A stretch of 64,000 nt of DNA from CALFML01 sp044222245 (GTDB taxonomy: Bacteria > Myxococcota_A > Polyangia > Palsa-1104 > JAEUJZ01): the NCBI GenBank assembly GCA_044222245.1, contig JBGANQ010000001.1, positions 124,001-188,000 of the forward strand, given 5' to 3'. Below, in pieces: positions 48,271 to 56,220 of this stretch. How positions within the stretch are numbered: position 1 is the stretch's first letter; each line of letters opens with the position of its first letter. The position numbers were made by a program, and so were the translations under genes. The notes under the pieces are model-generated. The model made no database searches, was not told the DNA's origin, and saw only the letters and a list, made by a program, of their open reading frames with translations.

Positions 48271-48498
48271 TCATCGCGGCAAGTTGAGGCGGCCGAATAT
48301 TCGCGCGTGGACTACTTCCCATTCCTCGCCAACGCCCGCGAGAGCAGACGCCAGCCCCTGCTCTAAGCGCTGGCGCAGCTCGGCGCGGACCGCCGGATCA
48401 TCTGGCAGAGGCGGAGGCACTGGCCCAAGGGTGCCTTCCTGATCGGGGTCAACTGGCCGTGCTGACTTGCGGAGTTTGCGAGACTTGGGAGCGGACAT
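48271..48498 (-). CDS. Small protein, antitoxin-like tail
   Basis: A 75-residue protein. Basic N-terminus (SAPKSRKLRKSARP), Pro-rich middle, then a charged helix (DPAVRAELRQRLEQGLASAL) and EWEVVHARIFGRL. The length and this C-terminal helix resemble small antitoxins, but the match is loose. ATG 48498 follows GAGAGG. It is divergent from the HTH-like small gene 138 bases away; no toxin gene is seen between them. Confidence 0.5.
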   Translation of the reverse strand: MSAPKSRKLRKSARPVDPDQEGTLGPVPPPLPDDPAVRAELRQRLEQGLASALAGVGEEWEVVHARIFGRLNLPR

Positions 48499-48636
48499 GC
48501 GCGACCTCTCTTGAATGGCTACAATGGTCAGGGCGGGCCATCGGCGAAAGACTCTACCATGCAAGCCTCATGGCCCCTTGGCGATCGTGTCTTCCCTTCT
48601 CTCGGTTTTGGCATAGTATCCAGGCAGGAATCGCCC

Positions 48637-48789
48637 ATGGAGCGCACGAAGAAAAAGCGTCTGCAGTCGCGCGGCTGGAAGGTCGGCACCGCGGCGGACT
48701 TCCTCGATCTGGCGCCTGAGGAAGCCTTGCTCATTGACATCAAGGCGCGGCTGGCGGTGGCGCTGGCATCCGGCCAGCCCGCCACCTAG
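48637..48789 (+). CDS. Short XRE/HigA-like DNA-binding protein
   Basis: A 50-residue protein: ERTKKKRLQSRGWKVGTAADFLDLAPEEALLIDIKARLAVAL. The KVGTAxxFLxLxPEEAxLIxIK pattern recurs in many tiny XRE-type helix-turn-helix antitoxin-like proteins. ATG 48637 is preceded by AGGA. The full helix-turn-helix may be incomplete in this length. A regulator or antitoxin role is inferred. Confidence 0.6.
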   Translation: MERTKKKRLQSRGWKVGTAADFLDLAPEEALLIDIKARLAVALASGQPAT

Positions 48790-49042
48790 AACCCTACCCT
48801 GGCGGCAGCCGCGGCCGTTTTTCCCACTCCCGTTCCCAACAATTACCTTGTTTCGGGTTGTTTCACTTTTATTCCAAAGTATTCACTTGTTTCAGCTTCT
48901 ATCGTTCCGCGGAGGCCAACATGGACCAGATATGGACCACGGAACGGACGCCGGCGACACTCAGCGACGGGGAGCTCGCGATCTTGCCGTCACATTGCCT
49001 AATGTTTGTTTCATAGCGCCTCCGACTTGTTATAGGGAAGAC
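48790..49042. other. AT-rich intergenic region
   Basis: About 250 bases of clearly lower GC than the flanks between the HTH-like gene and the convergent CxxCH gene. It contains runs such as tcacttttattccaaagt. A 31-codon ORF (48921-49016) is the only open frame with a ribosome site. It could be the remnant of something lost, or acquired DNA. Confidence 0.5.
48921..49016 (+). CDS. 31-codon ORF with good ribosome site
   Basis: ATG 48921 follows GGAGG by five bases and runs to TAG 49014-49016, coding for MDQIWTTERTPATLSDGELA then ILPSHCLMFVS. No family is recognised. Low confidence; it may be a leader peptide, a remnant or chance. Confidence 0.25.
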   Translation: MDQIWTTERTPATLSDGELAILPSHCLMFVS

Positions 49043-50200
49043 CTACTTCTCTCCCGCCGCCCAAGTTGTCACCTCAGTGGTAAACCTAGTGATATCTGCC
49101 GCCACTGAGTACTTAAAGGGATGATTTGGCGTCCCGCCCTGTGCCTGGGGAATCGCCTGCAAGAGCAGGATGCTCTTGTTGGGTGTAGTCTTGTTGATAC
49201 GGCCGAGCGAGCTGATACAGAAGCTCATCAGCTTGGCCATGTCAGTGCTCGTCGAGAGCGTCATGTCATACGCGCTCGTCGCAGCGCCGTTCCTGCCGCC
49301 GTGGCAGGTCGCCGCGCAGCCCTGAAGATCCTTGACCAGCGCCGGATTGAAGTCCTTGAAGTCCTTGCAGGCGACCATCACAGGCTGAACCTGGGACTTC
49401 TCCAGCGTCTCAAAGGCGATGCCGATGCGGGTGTTGGGATCATTGGTCGGGGCGTTGGTGAGGAGCACCGTGCCGCCGCCGATCGTCATGCTCCCATTGG
49501 CCGGTACCGACAGGTCGACAATGCCCAGACTGTCGGCCGGATCGGCGAAGGAAGCGGTGTTAGTGATGAAGTAAAACTTCGGGTGCTTGATGTGAATGCC
49601 GGTAGTCGGCCCGGCGGTGAGCGTCAGCTTCGAAACCCGGTAGAAGTTGCTCGAGTCCGGGGCCAGGTTGAACGTGATGTTCGCCTGCGGGTCGTTGATG
49701 GGATCTTCATTCCCAAAGTTCATATTGAATTCGCCGGTGGTGATCGGCGCCGTCGGCAACAACGCAGACTTCTGCATCCCCGGCGTGTTCGACGGACGGG
49801 CGGCAATCTCCGCCTCGATCCAGCCCTGCACGGCAGCATACTGCTCCGGCGTGAAGGCGGGGCCGGTGTGCGGGCCCTTGGTGAGCAGCACGCTCTGCAC
49901 CGCGGCCGGCACGTTGATGAACTTGCCCTGCTCGTACGTCGTGATCGACTTGTACTCGTCGCCGGTAGCCAGGAACGTCGCGACGGAGCCCTGCGCGCGG
50001 TCGTGGCAGTTGGCGCAGCTGTTCACGAGCTCCGGCTTGGCCAGGGTGTCAAAGATCGCCGTGGGGGACACGTCCGGCTGGGCCATGTTGTTCGTGTCCC
50101 CACCACCGCAGCTTGGACCGAGGGCCAGGGTCAGCAGCGCTCCCCCGAAGCTGGAGACGCGGAGTCCAGTACTTAGTTTTTTTAATCGAACTAGTTTCAT
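49043..50200 (-). CDS. CxxCH lipoprotein of the DUF1501 cluster
   Basis: About 385 residues. ATG 50200 follows AGGGG. Signal (GLRVSSFGGALLTLALGPSC) with lipobox GPSC. CANCHDRAQG (C-x2-C-H) is a c-type haem attachment site (about 65). CAATCHGG (about 305) is a C-x3-C-H variant that may not bind haem. The middle is beta-rich (ANITFNLAPDSSNFYRVSKLTLTAGPTTGIHIKHPKFYFI), recalling copper- or sugar-binding sheets. It lies 1 kb upstream of the DUF1553-like gene on the same strand, with the small pair between them. A highly structured leader precedes it. A role in an extracellular redox pathway is plausible. Confidence 0.78.
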   Translation of the reverse strand: MKLVRLKKLSTGLRVSSFGGALLTLALGPSCGGGDTNNMAQPDVSPTAIFDTLAKPELVNSCANCHDRAQGSVATFLATGDEYKSITTYEQGKFINVPAAVQSVLLTKGPHTGPAFTPEQYAAVQGWIEAEIAARPSNTPGMQKSALLPTAPITTGEFNMNFGNEDPINDPQANITFNLAPDSSNFYRVSKLTLTAGPTTGIHIKHPKFYFITNTASFADPADSLGIVDLSVPANGSMTIGGGTVLLTNAPTNDPNTRIGIAFETLEKSQVQPVMVACKDFKDFNPALVKDLQGCAATCHGGRNGAATSAYDMTLSTSTDMAKLMSFCISSLGRINKTTPNKSILLLQAIPQAQGGTPNHPFKYSVAADITRFTTEVTTWAAGEK

Positions 50201-50219
50201 CGCGGTTCCCCTTGCCTTC

Positions 50220-50403
50220 CTGTCACCGGCTGCGGTGACAGCGGGTCTACATGTCATTCCCGGGTGCACAGATCCCCGAAGGGGCAATTCCAATGACGCC
50301 CCGACTTGGAATTTTCCTCCGCAACGCAGCAAAAGTTGCGAAAAATGTTTTCCTCACTCGGCAAAAATCGCACTTGTCGGATAGTACGTAGCCCTTTTTG
50401 CCG
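50220..50403 (-). ncRNA. Hairpin-rich leader of the CxxCH lipoprotein gene
   Basis: The 460 bases upstream of the CxxCH gene hold five inverted repeats: CTGTCACC/GGTGACAG (50220-50241, eight pairs), CCC-UUCG-GGG near 50274-50284 (stable tetraloop), TTCCAA/TTGGAA (50288-50311), CGCAAC/GTTGCG (50320-50340) and CGGCAAAAA/TTTTTGCCG (50359-50403). All would lie in the 5' leader if transcription starts beyond 50403. It may be a structured RNA or operators. I cannot assign a riboswitch class. No gene is seen in 50201-50663. Confidence 0.5.
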
Positions 50404-50663
50404 TTTTTATGGACTCCTTTGTAGGTACAGAGCCGACTCTTTTGCAGCATCTCGCACGCGATGGCGATCGGGCGATCAACCGATGGACCGACAACTCAAA
50501 AGATCGGCTTCACCGACGACAAATGCGATCGTGCAGACGGCCCTGTCGCACTGTCCCAGACAGAGACCTACCGCTTTTGGGAAGGCTCTTGCGTGCAGAA
50601 AAGTGGGCACAAGTCAGCAGTACTTCTGACGATTCCCAATTACTGACAGGAAACCGCCGCCGA
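50404..50663. other. Non-coding region upstream of the leader
   Basis: About 260 bases of mixed composition between the hairpin leader and the convergently oriented end of the kinase gene. No coding frame with family-like content is apparent; promoters of the leader transcript would be expected here. Confidence 0.4.
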
Positions 50664-51647
50664 CTACTCGCGCTGCCAGCTCGGCTCGTCGTCTATACAG
50701 GCCAGGGTCTCTTGCAGAGCCGCCAGCTCATCGACCCAGTGCTGGGTCGTAGGGAAGTGCGGGAAAGTGCGCGGGAAGATCGGATCGGCGAAGCGGCGAG
50801 CGACCCAGGACGCGTAGTGGATGAGGCGCAGCCCGCGCAGCGGCTCGATCAGACGCAGGGTGCGGCGATCGAAGGCGCGCATCTGCTCGTAGCCGGAGAG
50901 CAGCAGCTCGCGCTGGCGCACCGCTTCGGCGTCGCGCCCGCGGATCACTATCCACACGTCCTGCACCGCCGGACCGCTCAGCAGATCGTCGAAATCGAGG
51001 AAGAACGGCCGGCTGTCCTGCCACAGCAGGTTCCCCAGGTGACAGTCGCCGTGCAGCCGGTGCAGCGGCACCTCGCGCCACAGCGGCTCGGCGGCGGCGA
51101 TAAGGGCCCGCGCGGTCTGCTCGTAGCGGGCGCGCAGCGACTCGGCGATAAACCCGCTGTGGAGCAGCGCCAAAAGCGCCGGCTCCCCGTAGGCGCGCGG
51201 CGCGAGCAGCGGTCGCTCGGGCGCCGGCCGCGCCGCCGCCACGTTGTGCAGCCGCCCGAGGAGCCGCCCGATCTGCAGCAGCTGCGGGTCCGAGAGCTCC
51301 TGCAGGCAGCGGCCGACCACGCGCGGGAACACCGCGAACATGATTCCCGACGGCAGGGCCTGCAGCGTCCCGCCGTCCGACAGGGTCAGCGGGGCGACCA
51401 CCGGCACCTCGGCCAGCTCGAGCTCGGCGAGCAGCGCGTGCTCCTGCAGGATCGCCGCGCGCGACCAGCGCCCGGGCCGGTAGAACTTGGCGACGACCCG
51501 CCGGTCCCCTTCGAGCTCGAGGTCGTAGACCCGGTTCTCCAGGCTGTTGAGGGTGTAGCAGCGGCCGGTCGCGCGGGCGCCACCGCCGAGCGCCGCCTCC
51601 ACCGCATCGAGCAGCGCGTCGGGGGTCAGCGAGAAAAAGTCTTGCAC
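50664..51647 (-). CDS. srkA: SrkA/RdoA-like Ser/Thr protein kinase
   Basis: A 327-residue kinase of the APH-like SrkA (YihE) family, which counters stress-induced death in E. coli. N-lobe: NRVYDLELEGDRRVVAKFYRP with the ATP-contacting Lys. Catalytic loop: LHRLHGDCHLGNLLW (HGDCHLGN, with Asp). Metal-binding: LDFDDLLSGPAVQDVW. The family motif VAKFYRPGRWS is intact. It is cytosolic. Upstream (plus strand) is the divergent AAA gene. Substrate is unknown. Confidence 0.93.
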   Translation of the reverse strand: MQDFFSLTPDALLDAVEAALGGGARATGRCYTLNSLENRVYDLELEGDRRVVAKFYRPGRWSRAAILQEHALLAELELAEVPVVAPLTLSDGGTLQALPSGIMFAVFPRVVGRCLQELSDPQLLQIGRLLGRLHNVAAARPAPERPLLAPRAYGEPALLALLHSGFIAESLRARYEQTARALIAAAEPLWREVPLHRLHGDCHLGNLLWQDSRPFFLDFDDLLSGPAVQDVWIVIRGRDAEAVRQRELLLSGYEQMRAFDRRTLRLIEPLRGLRLIHYASWVARRFADPIFPRTFPHFPTTQHWVDELAALQETLACIDDEPSWQRE

Positions 51648-51788
51648 CCCGGCACAATAACAGACTCCCCCTGCCGGCAGCAGCCGCCCGGCGCCGCGGC
51701 CCTCCGCGACCGCCGTCGCCGGGTCAATGGCGGGCAGCGCCTTGATATAGCCCGAGTTTCTTGCTCCATTTCTTGGTAAATTGATGTA

Positions 51789-52802
51789 GTGGGGCTCCTA
51801 CAATTTACTACCGCTATACTGCTGGCGCTGCTGCTCGGCGGACTCGCGGTGACCGTGCTCCGGCGGCGGCTGCTGCCGGGACGGTCGGGGCGGCGCGGGC
51901 TCTTCTCGCGCTGCCCGGAGCCGCCGGTCGCCCCCGCCCCGACAGTCAGCCGGGGGCTGAGCGTCGTCGTCACCGAGCCCGGCCAGCACCAGGTGCGCTT
52001 TGCCTCGGTGGGCGGGGCGGCGGCGGCCAAGGCGGCGCTGCTGCGGCTATGCGCCCGGCTGCGTCAGAGCGACCCGGAGATCAGCGACATCCGCAGCGGC
52101 AGCCATCGCAGCGCCCAGAGCGCCATCGGCGGCGTGCTGCACGGACCGCCCGGCTGCGGCAAGACCCTGCTCGCGCGCGCCCTGGCCGGGGAGCTCAACC
52201 TGCCGCTTTACACCCTCTCGGGCGCCGAGCTGACGGAGCTGGCCCCGGCGGCCTTCGCGGCGCCGCTGCGCGAGCTGTTCGCGACGGCGGCGCTGCGCGC
52301 CCCGAGCCTCATCTTCATCGACAGCCTCGATGCCCTTAACAGCCGCGCCGCCCGCCCTGCGGCGGCGAGCGGCGCCGGCTGCGACAGCGGCGCCCCGGTG
52401 GTGCTGCAGCTGGTCAGCCTGCTCGACGAGCTGTCGCGCGAGCAGGCCGGGGTGGTGGTGCTGGGGGCGGCGCGCCGCCTGGAGGGAGTCGACGAGGCGC
52501 TGGTCCGTCCCGAGCGGCTCGGGCGGGCGGTGGCCCTGGCTCTGCCCGAGCTGCGCGAGCGCGCCGAGATCATCGCCCTGCTCGGCCGCGCCCACCCGGA
52601 GCTCGACAACCTGGACGTGCTCGCGCTGGCCACCCGCACCCAGGGGTATAGCGGCGCCGACCTCGGCCGGCTGCTCGGCCGCCTCGCCCGGCTCGTCTCG
52701 GAGCGCCCGCAGCCGGGGGGCCCGACCTCGATCGAGACCGTAGAGCTCGAGCGCGCCATCGCCGAGTCGCCGCCGCCCACCGGCTCCCCCAAGGCAAGCT
52801 AG
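51789..52802 (+). CDS. Degenerate FtsH-like AAA membrane protein
   Basis: A 337-residue protein with GTG start. One N-terminal transmembrane helix (LQFTTAILLALLLGGLAVTVL), then an AAA domain. Walker A GPPGCGKT is intact. Walker B reads LIFIDSLD, lacking the catalytic Glu of the usual IDEID, and the sensor-1 region is LGAARR in place of ATNRP. The arginine-finger region (LVRPERLGR) is near normal. No HEXXH protease domain follows. So it binds nucleotide but probably hydrolyses it slowly or not at all. It may be a membrane-anchored ATP-dependent scaffold. Confidence 0.85.
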   Translation: MGLLQFTTAILLALLLGGLAVTVLRRRLLPGRSGRRGLFSRCPEPPVAPAPTVSRGLSVVVTEPGQHQVRFASVGGAAAAKAALLRLCARLRQSDPEISDIRSGSHRSAQSAIGGVLHGPPGCGKTLLARALAGELNLPLYTLSGAELTELAPAAFAAPLRELFATAALRAPSLIFIDSLDALNSRAARPAAASGAGCDSGAPVVLQLVSLLDELSREQAGVVVLGAARRLEGVDEALVRPERLGRAVALALPELRERAEIIALLGRAHPELDNLDVLALATRTQGYSGADLGRLLGRLARLVSERPQPGGPTSIETVELERAIAESPPPTGSPKAS

Positions 52803-52883
52803 CTCGCGCCGGCGACGAGGGCGCACCGACCGGCGCGGCGCCCGCAGAGCCGCCGCTAGCGGACTCGGCAGCGAAGCTCGGCC

Positions 52884-55769
52884 TCAGGGAGCGGGAATGA
52901 AGCGGGTCCGGCCAAGGCCCCGCTGCTGCTGCTCGCGCTGCGCGCTCTGCAGGACTTCGTCGTCGCGAAACGCCAGCTCGAAGGCGCGGTTCTGGCGCCA
53001 CAGCTCGGCCTGATCGCGGTAGTGCGGGCTCTCGGGATCGAAGATCTGGCCGCCGGGCAGGGCGTTGCGGGCGCGCGGGCCGGTCGGGGTCATCTCGCAG
53101 ACAAAGCGGATCGCGGCGCCGTCCTGGAACGTGAAGCGGGTGGACGACAGGCCGTGCGCGCCGACGTCAACGGTGCCGTTGGTGCCGGGGCGCGGGAAGC
53201 CGCCGGGGAAGCTCGGATCGTCGCTCGGCGGCAGGTTCAGCGCCGACAGGCCGGCGGGGAACTGCATGGTGAGGGTGTGCAGCTGACCCCAGCGCCAGCG
53301 GCTGCCATCGCTGCCCAGGCGCCCGCTGAGCGCCGCCAGACCGGCCAGGAGCGCCTTGGCGGCGATGCCGGTCTTGGTCTCCAGCTCGCTGGTCCCCAGA
53401 TCGTCAAACAGGACCGCGTCGCCGGTGCGCGGGTGCACGCCGGTCTTGAGCGTGCCCGGCTCGTTGCACATGCGGATAAGCAGGCGGGTCCGCGAGTCGG
53501 AGCCGGTGCGCACCCCCAGCACCGCCAGCTCATCGCCGAGCGCCAGCTTGTCGAGCTGCGCCAGCCACATCGCGAACACCAAGGTCGCCTGCGAGTCTGA
53601 GATCTGCGCTGCGCCGGGGCGGTCTTCGGGCATCGCCGCCGGGGTGTCGAAGCTCCAGCCGCGCACCCAGGCGACCGCCGTAGGCAGCAGCGCCTTGACC
53701 GGGGCGCTGGCCGCGGCCAGCAGCGGCGTCAGCTCGGGCACGCTGCCCGGCTGCACCAGCTCCTTGAGCAGCGCCTCGCCGGCCAGGAGCAGCGTCGGCG
53801 CGAGCTGCTCGCCATACTCGGTGACGTGATCGGCCTGGATGGCGGCCATGTCGTCGAGCGTCAGCTTCTGGCCGGCGCTCTTTTTAGCCAGAATTCGCTT
53901 GGTGATGCGGCCGGCGCGGGTGCCGGTGTCGTAGTCGGCGCCGAGGTAGCGCGGCGCGCCGTCGATGAGCGGCTGCCCGAAGAACGGATCGTTGTTGGCG
54001 GTGACCCCGATCGGATCGTTGTTGGCGGTGACCAGGAAGCCCTGCGCCGGGTCGGTGGCGTGCGGCACGTACTTGCGATCGAGGTCCGAGAGCCACTCGG
54101 CGCTGCCATCGCCGGGCAGGATCTTCCATGGGGCAAAGCCGGGCGACCGCCGCGGCACCCGCGTCGCCTGGGTCCAGCCGAAGTGACCGCGGTCGTCGAT
54201 GAACACCCAGTTCTGGCGCCCGACCAGGAAGTCCCGATCCAGCGCCGCCGTGGCCTCCTCCAGGGTGCGCGCCCGGTTGACGCCCCACACCGCGCGCAGC
54301 AGCTGCACTGGCTCGTAGCCGGTGTAGCGGATCGACAGCTCGCTGGTGCCAAGCGGCTCGGGCCGGTAGTCGGCGTTGAGCCGCGGCACGATCGGGCCGT
54401 GGTGCGGCACGTCGTACAGCGTCACCTCGCGCTGCTCGCTGAGCTTGCCGAAGCGGCCGACGCCGATCACCTCCTTGCGCGGCTGCAGCGGCACCTGGCC
54501 GCCCTTCCACAGCACGCACGGACCGCCGCCGGCGGTGCACGGCACGACCTTTTCGCGGTAGACATCGGTGACGTCGATCTGGTTGACGGTGCTGCCCCAG
54601 GCCAGGTGCTCGTTCATGCCGAGCACGACGCCGGGCAGGCCGGCGAACTGCACCCCCATCACGCTGTCGGTCCGCGCCGCGGTGGTCACCTTGAGGTGCT
54701 GCAGGTAGAACACCGGCGGGTTGCTGAGCAAAAGGTGGGTATCGTTGGCGAGCAGCGGGTAGCCGCTGGCCGACAGGCTGCCGCCGACCACCCAGTTGTT
54801 CGAGCCAACCGCCGGCCGCAGCACATGGTCGTCCCCGAGCCCCGCCACCGACCGCCGGGCCGCCCGCAGCAGCCGCAGCTCGGCCGCGCTGGCCCGCCCG
54901 GCCGCCCGCCCCGCCGCCCGCGCCAGCCGCACCGGCAGACCGCCGGACTCGGGCAGGGTGAAGGTCGGGTCCACGGGGCTGAGCAGCTCCAGGTCGGCGC
55001 CGATTCCCTTGCGGGCGGCGCGCACCGGATCGGCGCTGGAATCAAACTGCAGCGCCGCCGCCTCTTCCACCGCCGAGAAGGTGATCTCGCTGTCGGCGTC
55101 AAAGCTCAGCGAGAAGGCCTGCAGCAGCGCCAGAGCAAGCGAGTCCTCGGGCCGCCAGGGCCGGGCCGTCTTGATGTCATAGACGATGGTCAGCGAAGAC
55201 GGGAAGCGGTGGCTGTCGGTCTGCGCCTCGGCGATGTAGGTGTTCACCCCGGCGGCGAACTGCTCGACCGCGGTGACCAGCGCGCGGTCGGAGTCCTCGC
55301 CGCTGGCGCGCAGCTCGGCCAGGGTCTGGCTGGCGGTGGCGGCCAGGTGGTGCACCCGCATGTTGATGTCGCTGCCAATCAGCTCGGGGCTGAGCTCGCC
55401 GAGCAGCTCGGCCAGGGTCCCCTCGGCCTGGCGGCGCCCGAGGTCCATCATCAGCAGCCGATCCTGGGCCATGAAGTAGCCCTGCGCGAAGGCGGCGTCG
55501 GCGAAGCTCTGGGCGTAGATGTGCGGCACCCCGAGCTCGTCGCGCACCACGTCCACCGGTGCCGACAGGCCGCGCGCCATCACGGTGCTCTGCTGCGGCA
55601 CCGACTCGACGGGCGAGACCGCAGGCGGCGGCGGCGGCGGCGCGTCCGGGCCCGGGGTGCAGCCCGCGCTGGCGGCGCTCAGCCAGACGCCCAGCCAGAC
55701 GCTCGGCCAGACGCGAAAACAACGCAGCGCGCCGGAGCGAGCCGCGGGACGGGAGCGGGGGGACAGCAT
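52884..55769 (-). CDS. Penicillin acylase-family Ntn-hydrolase lipoprotein
   Basis: About 961 residues. ATG 55769 follows AAGGAGG. Signal WPSVWLGVWLSAASAGC gives a lipoprotein. The alpha-subunit region has VDVVRDELGVPHIYAQSFADAAFAQGYFMAQDRL. After a linker, GSNNWVVGG begins the beta subunit with the autocatalytic Ser. PLLANDTHLLLSNPPVFYLQHL and LAWGSTVNQIDVTD follow, typical of the family. Homologues include acylases for penicillins, homoserine lactones and peptides. Substrate is unknown. A quorum-quenching lactone acylase is one possibility. The frame is open upstream to 55919. Confidence 0.95.
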   Translation of the reverse strand: MLSPRSRPAARSGALRCFRVWPSVWLGVWLSAASAGCTPGPDAPPPPPPAVSPVESVPQQSTVMARGLSAPVDVVRDELGVPHIYAQSFADAAFAQGYFMAQDRLLMMDLGRRQAEGTLAELLGELSPELIGSDINMRVHHLAATASQTLAELRASGEDSDRALVTAVEQFAAGVNTYIAEAQTDSHRFPSSLTIVYDIKTARPWRPEDSLALALLQAFSLSFDADSEITFSAVEEAAALQFDSSADPVRAARKGIGADLELLSPVDPTFTLPESGGLPVRLARAAGRAAGRASAAELRLLRAARRSVAGLGDDHVLRPAVGSNNWVVGGSLSASGYPLLANDTHLLLSNPPVFYLQHLKVTTAARTDSVMGVQFAGLPGVVLGMNEHLAWGSTVNQIDVTDVYREKVVPCTAGGGPCVLWKGGQVPLQPRKEVIGVGRFGKLSEQREVTLYDVPHHGPIVPRLNADYRPEPLGTSELSIRYTGYEPVQLLRAVWGVNRARTLEEATAALDRDFLVGRQNWVFIDDRGHFGWTQATRVPRRSPGFAPWKILPGDGSAEWLSDLDRKYVPHATDPAQGFLVTANNDPIGVTANNDPFFGQPLIDGAPRYLGADYDTGTRAGRITKRILAKKSAGQKLTLDDMAAIQADHVTEYGEQLAPTLLLAGEALLKELVQPGSVPELTPLLAAASAPVKALLPTAVAWVRGWSFDTPAAMPEDRPGAAQISDSQATLVFAMWLAQLDKLALGDELAVLGVRTGSDSRTRLLIRMCNEPGTLKTGVHPRTGDAVLFDDLGTSELETKTGIAAKALLAGLAALSGRLGSDGSRWRWGQLHTLTMQFPAGLSALNLPPSDDPSFPGGFPRPGTNGTVDVGAHGLSSTRFTFQDGAAIRFVCEMTPTGPRARNALPGGQIFDPESPHYRDQAELWRQNRAFELAFRDDEVLQSAQREQQQRGLGRTRFIPAP

Positions 55770-56206
55770 GGTGCCTCCTTGTGCCGCGCACCGTACCAGG
55801 GGGAGGCGCCGGGTAGAAGCAGAAGCGTCGCTGCCGGACCGCGCGCCGGCAGCTCGCCGAGCGGCCGCCGCGCCATGGTCATCCGCCACCACAAAAACCC
55901 GCCGAGCAGCGCCGTACACAGCGCCAGCCCTACCAGCACATATGGCCAGCGCGGGTGCTGCGCCCCCCAGGCCTTGGCGTTGGGGGCAAAGGCGCGCAGG
56001 CTGGCCTCCACCGCGCCCGCATCGCCGACCTGGGAGAGCAGCAGCGCGACCCGCTGGGCGCGGTCCATGGCCGGGGTAAACTGCGCCCGCACCTGCGGAA
56101 AGCGGTCCTGACAGAACGCCAAAAGCTCGCCATCCCCCGGCAGCACCGCATCGAGGAGCTGGCGCACCCGCTCGGGGCCAGTCGAGTCAACCGCAGGAGG
56201 TCGCAT
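55679..56206 (-). CDS. Death-like-domain membrane protein
   Basis: About 175 residues. N-terminal helical domain (about 12-80): RVRQLLDAVLPGDGELLAFCQDRFPQVRAQF, then MDRAQRVALLLSQV and VEASLRAF. The FCxDxFPxVxxxFTxxMDRxxRxxLLL pattern recalls small death-like/effector-associated domains of myxobacterial conflict and signalling proteins. One transmembrane helix follows (YVLVGLALCTALLGGFLWW), then a short cytosolic or periplasmic tail that overlaps the acylase gene by 91 bases. No effector domain is fused. It could recruit a partner with the same domain. Similarity was judged by eye. Confidence 0.6.
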   Translation of the reverse strand: MRPPAVDSTGPERVRQLLDAVLPGDGELLAFCQDRFPQVRAQFTPAMDRAQRVALLLSQVGDAGAVEASLRAFAPNAKAWGAQHPRWPYVLVGLALCTALLGGFLWWRMTMARRPLGELPARGPAATLLLLPGASPWYGARHKEAPCCPPAPVPRLAPARCVVFASGRASGWASG

Positions 56207-56220
56207 CGCCGGCGCCACGC

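Noticed and set aside
50409..51779. 456-residue plus ORF opposite the SrkA-like kinase
   Set aside because: Shadow of the kinase on the minus strand. It has no recognisable domain.
55770..55919. Start of the acylase at 55919
   Set aside because: That extension is Arg/Ala filler and would displace the lipobox. ATG 55769 follows AAGGAGG and begins a normal lipoprotein signal.
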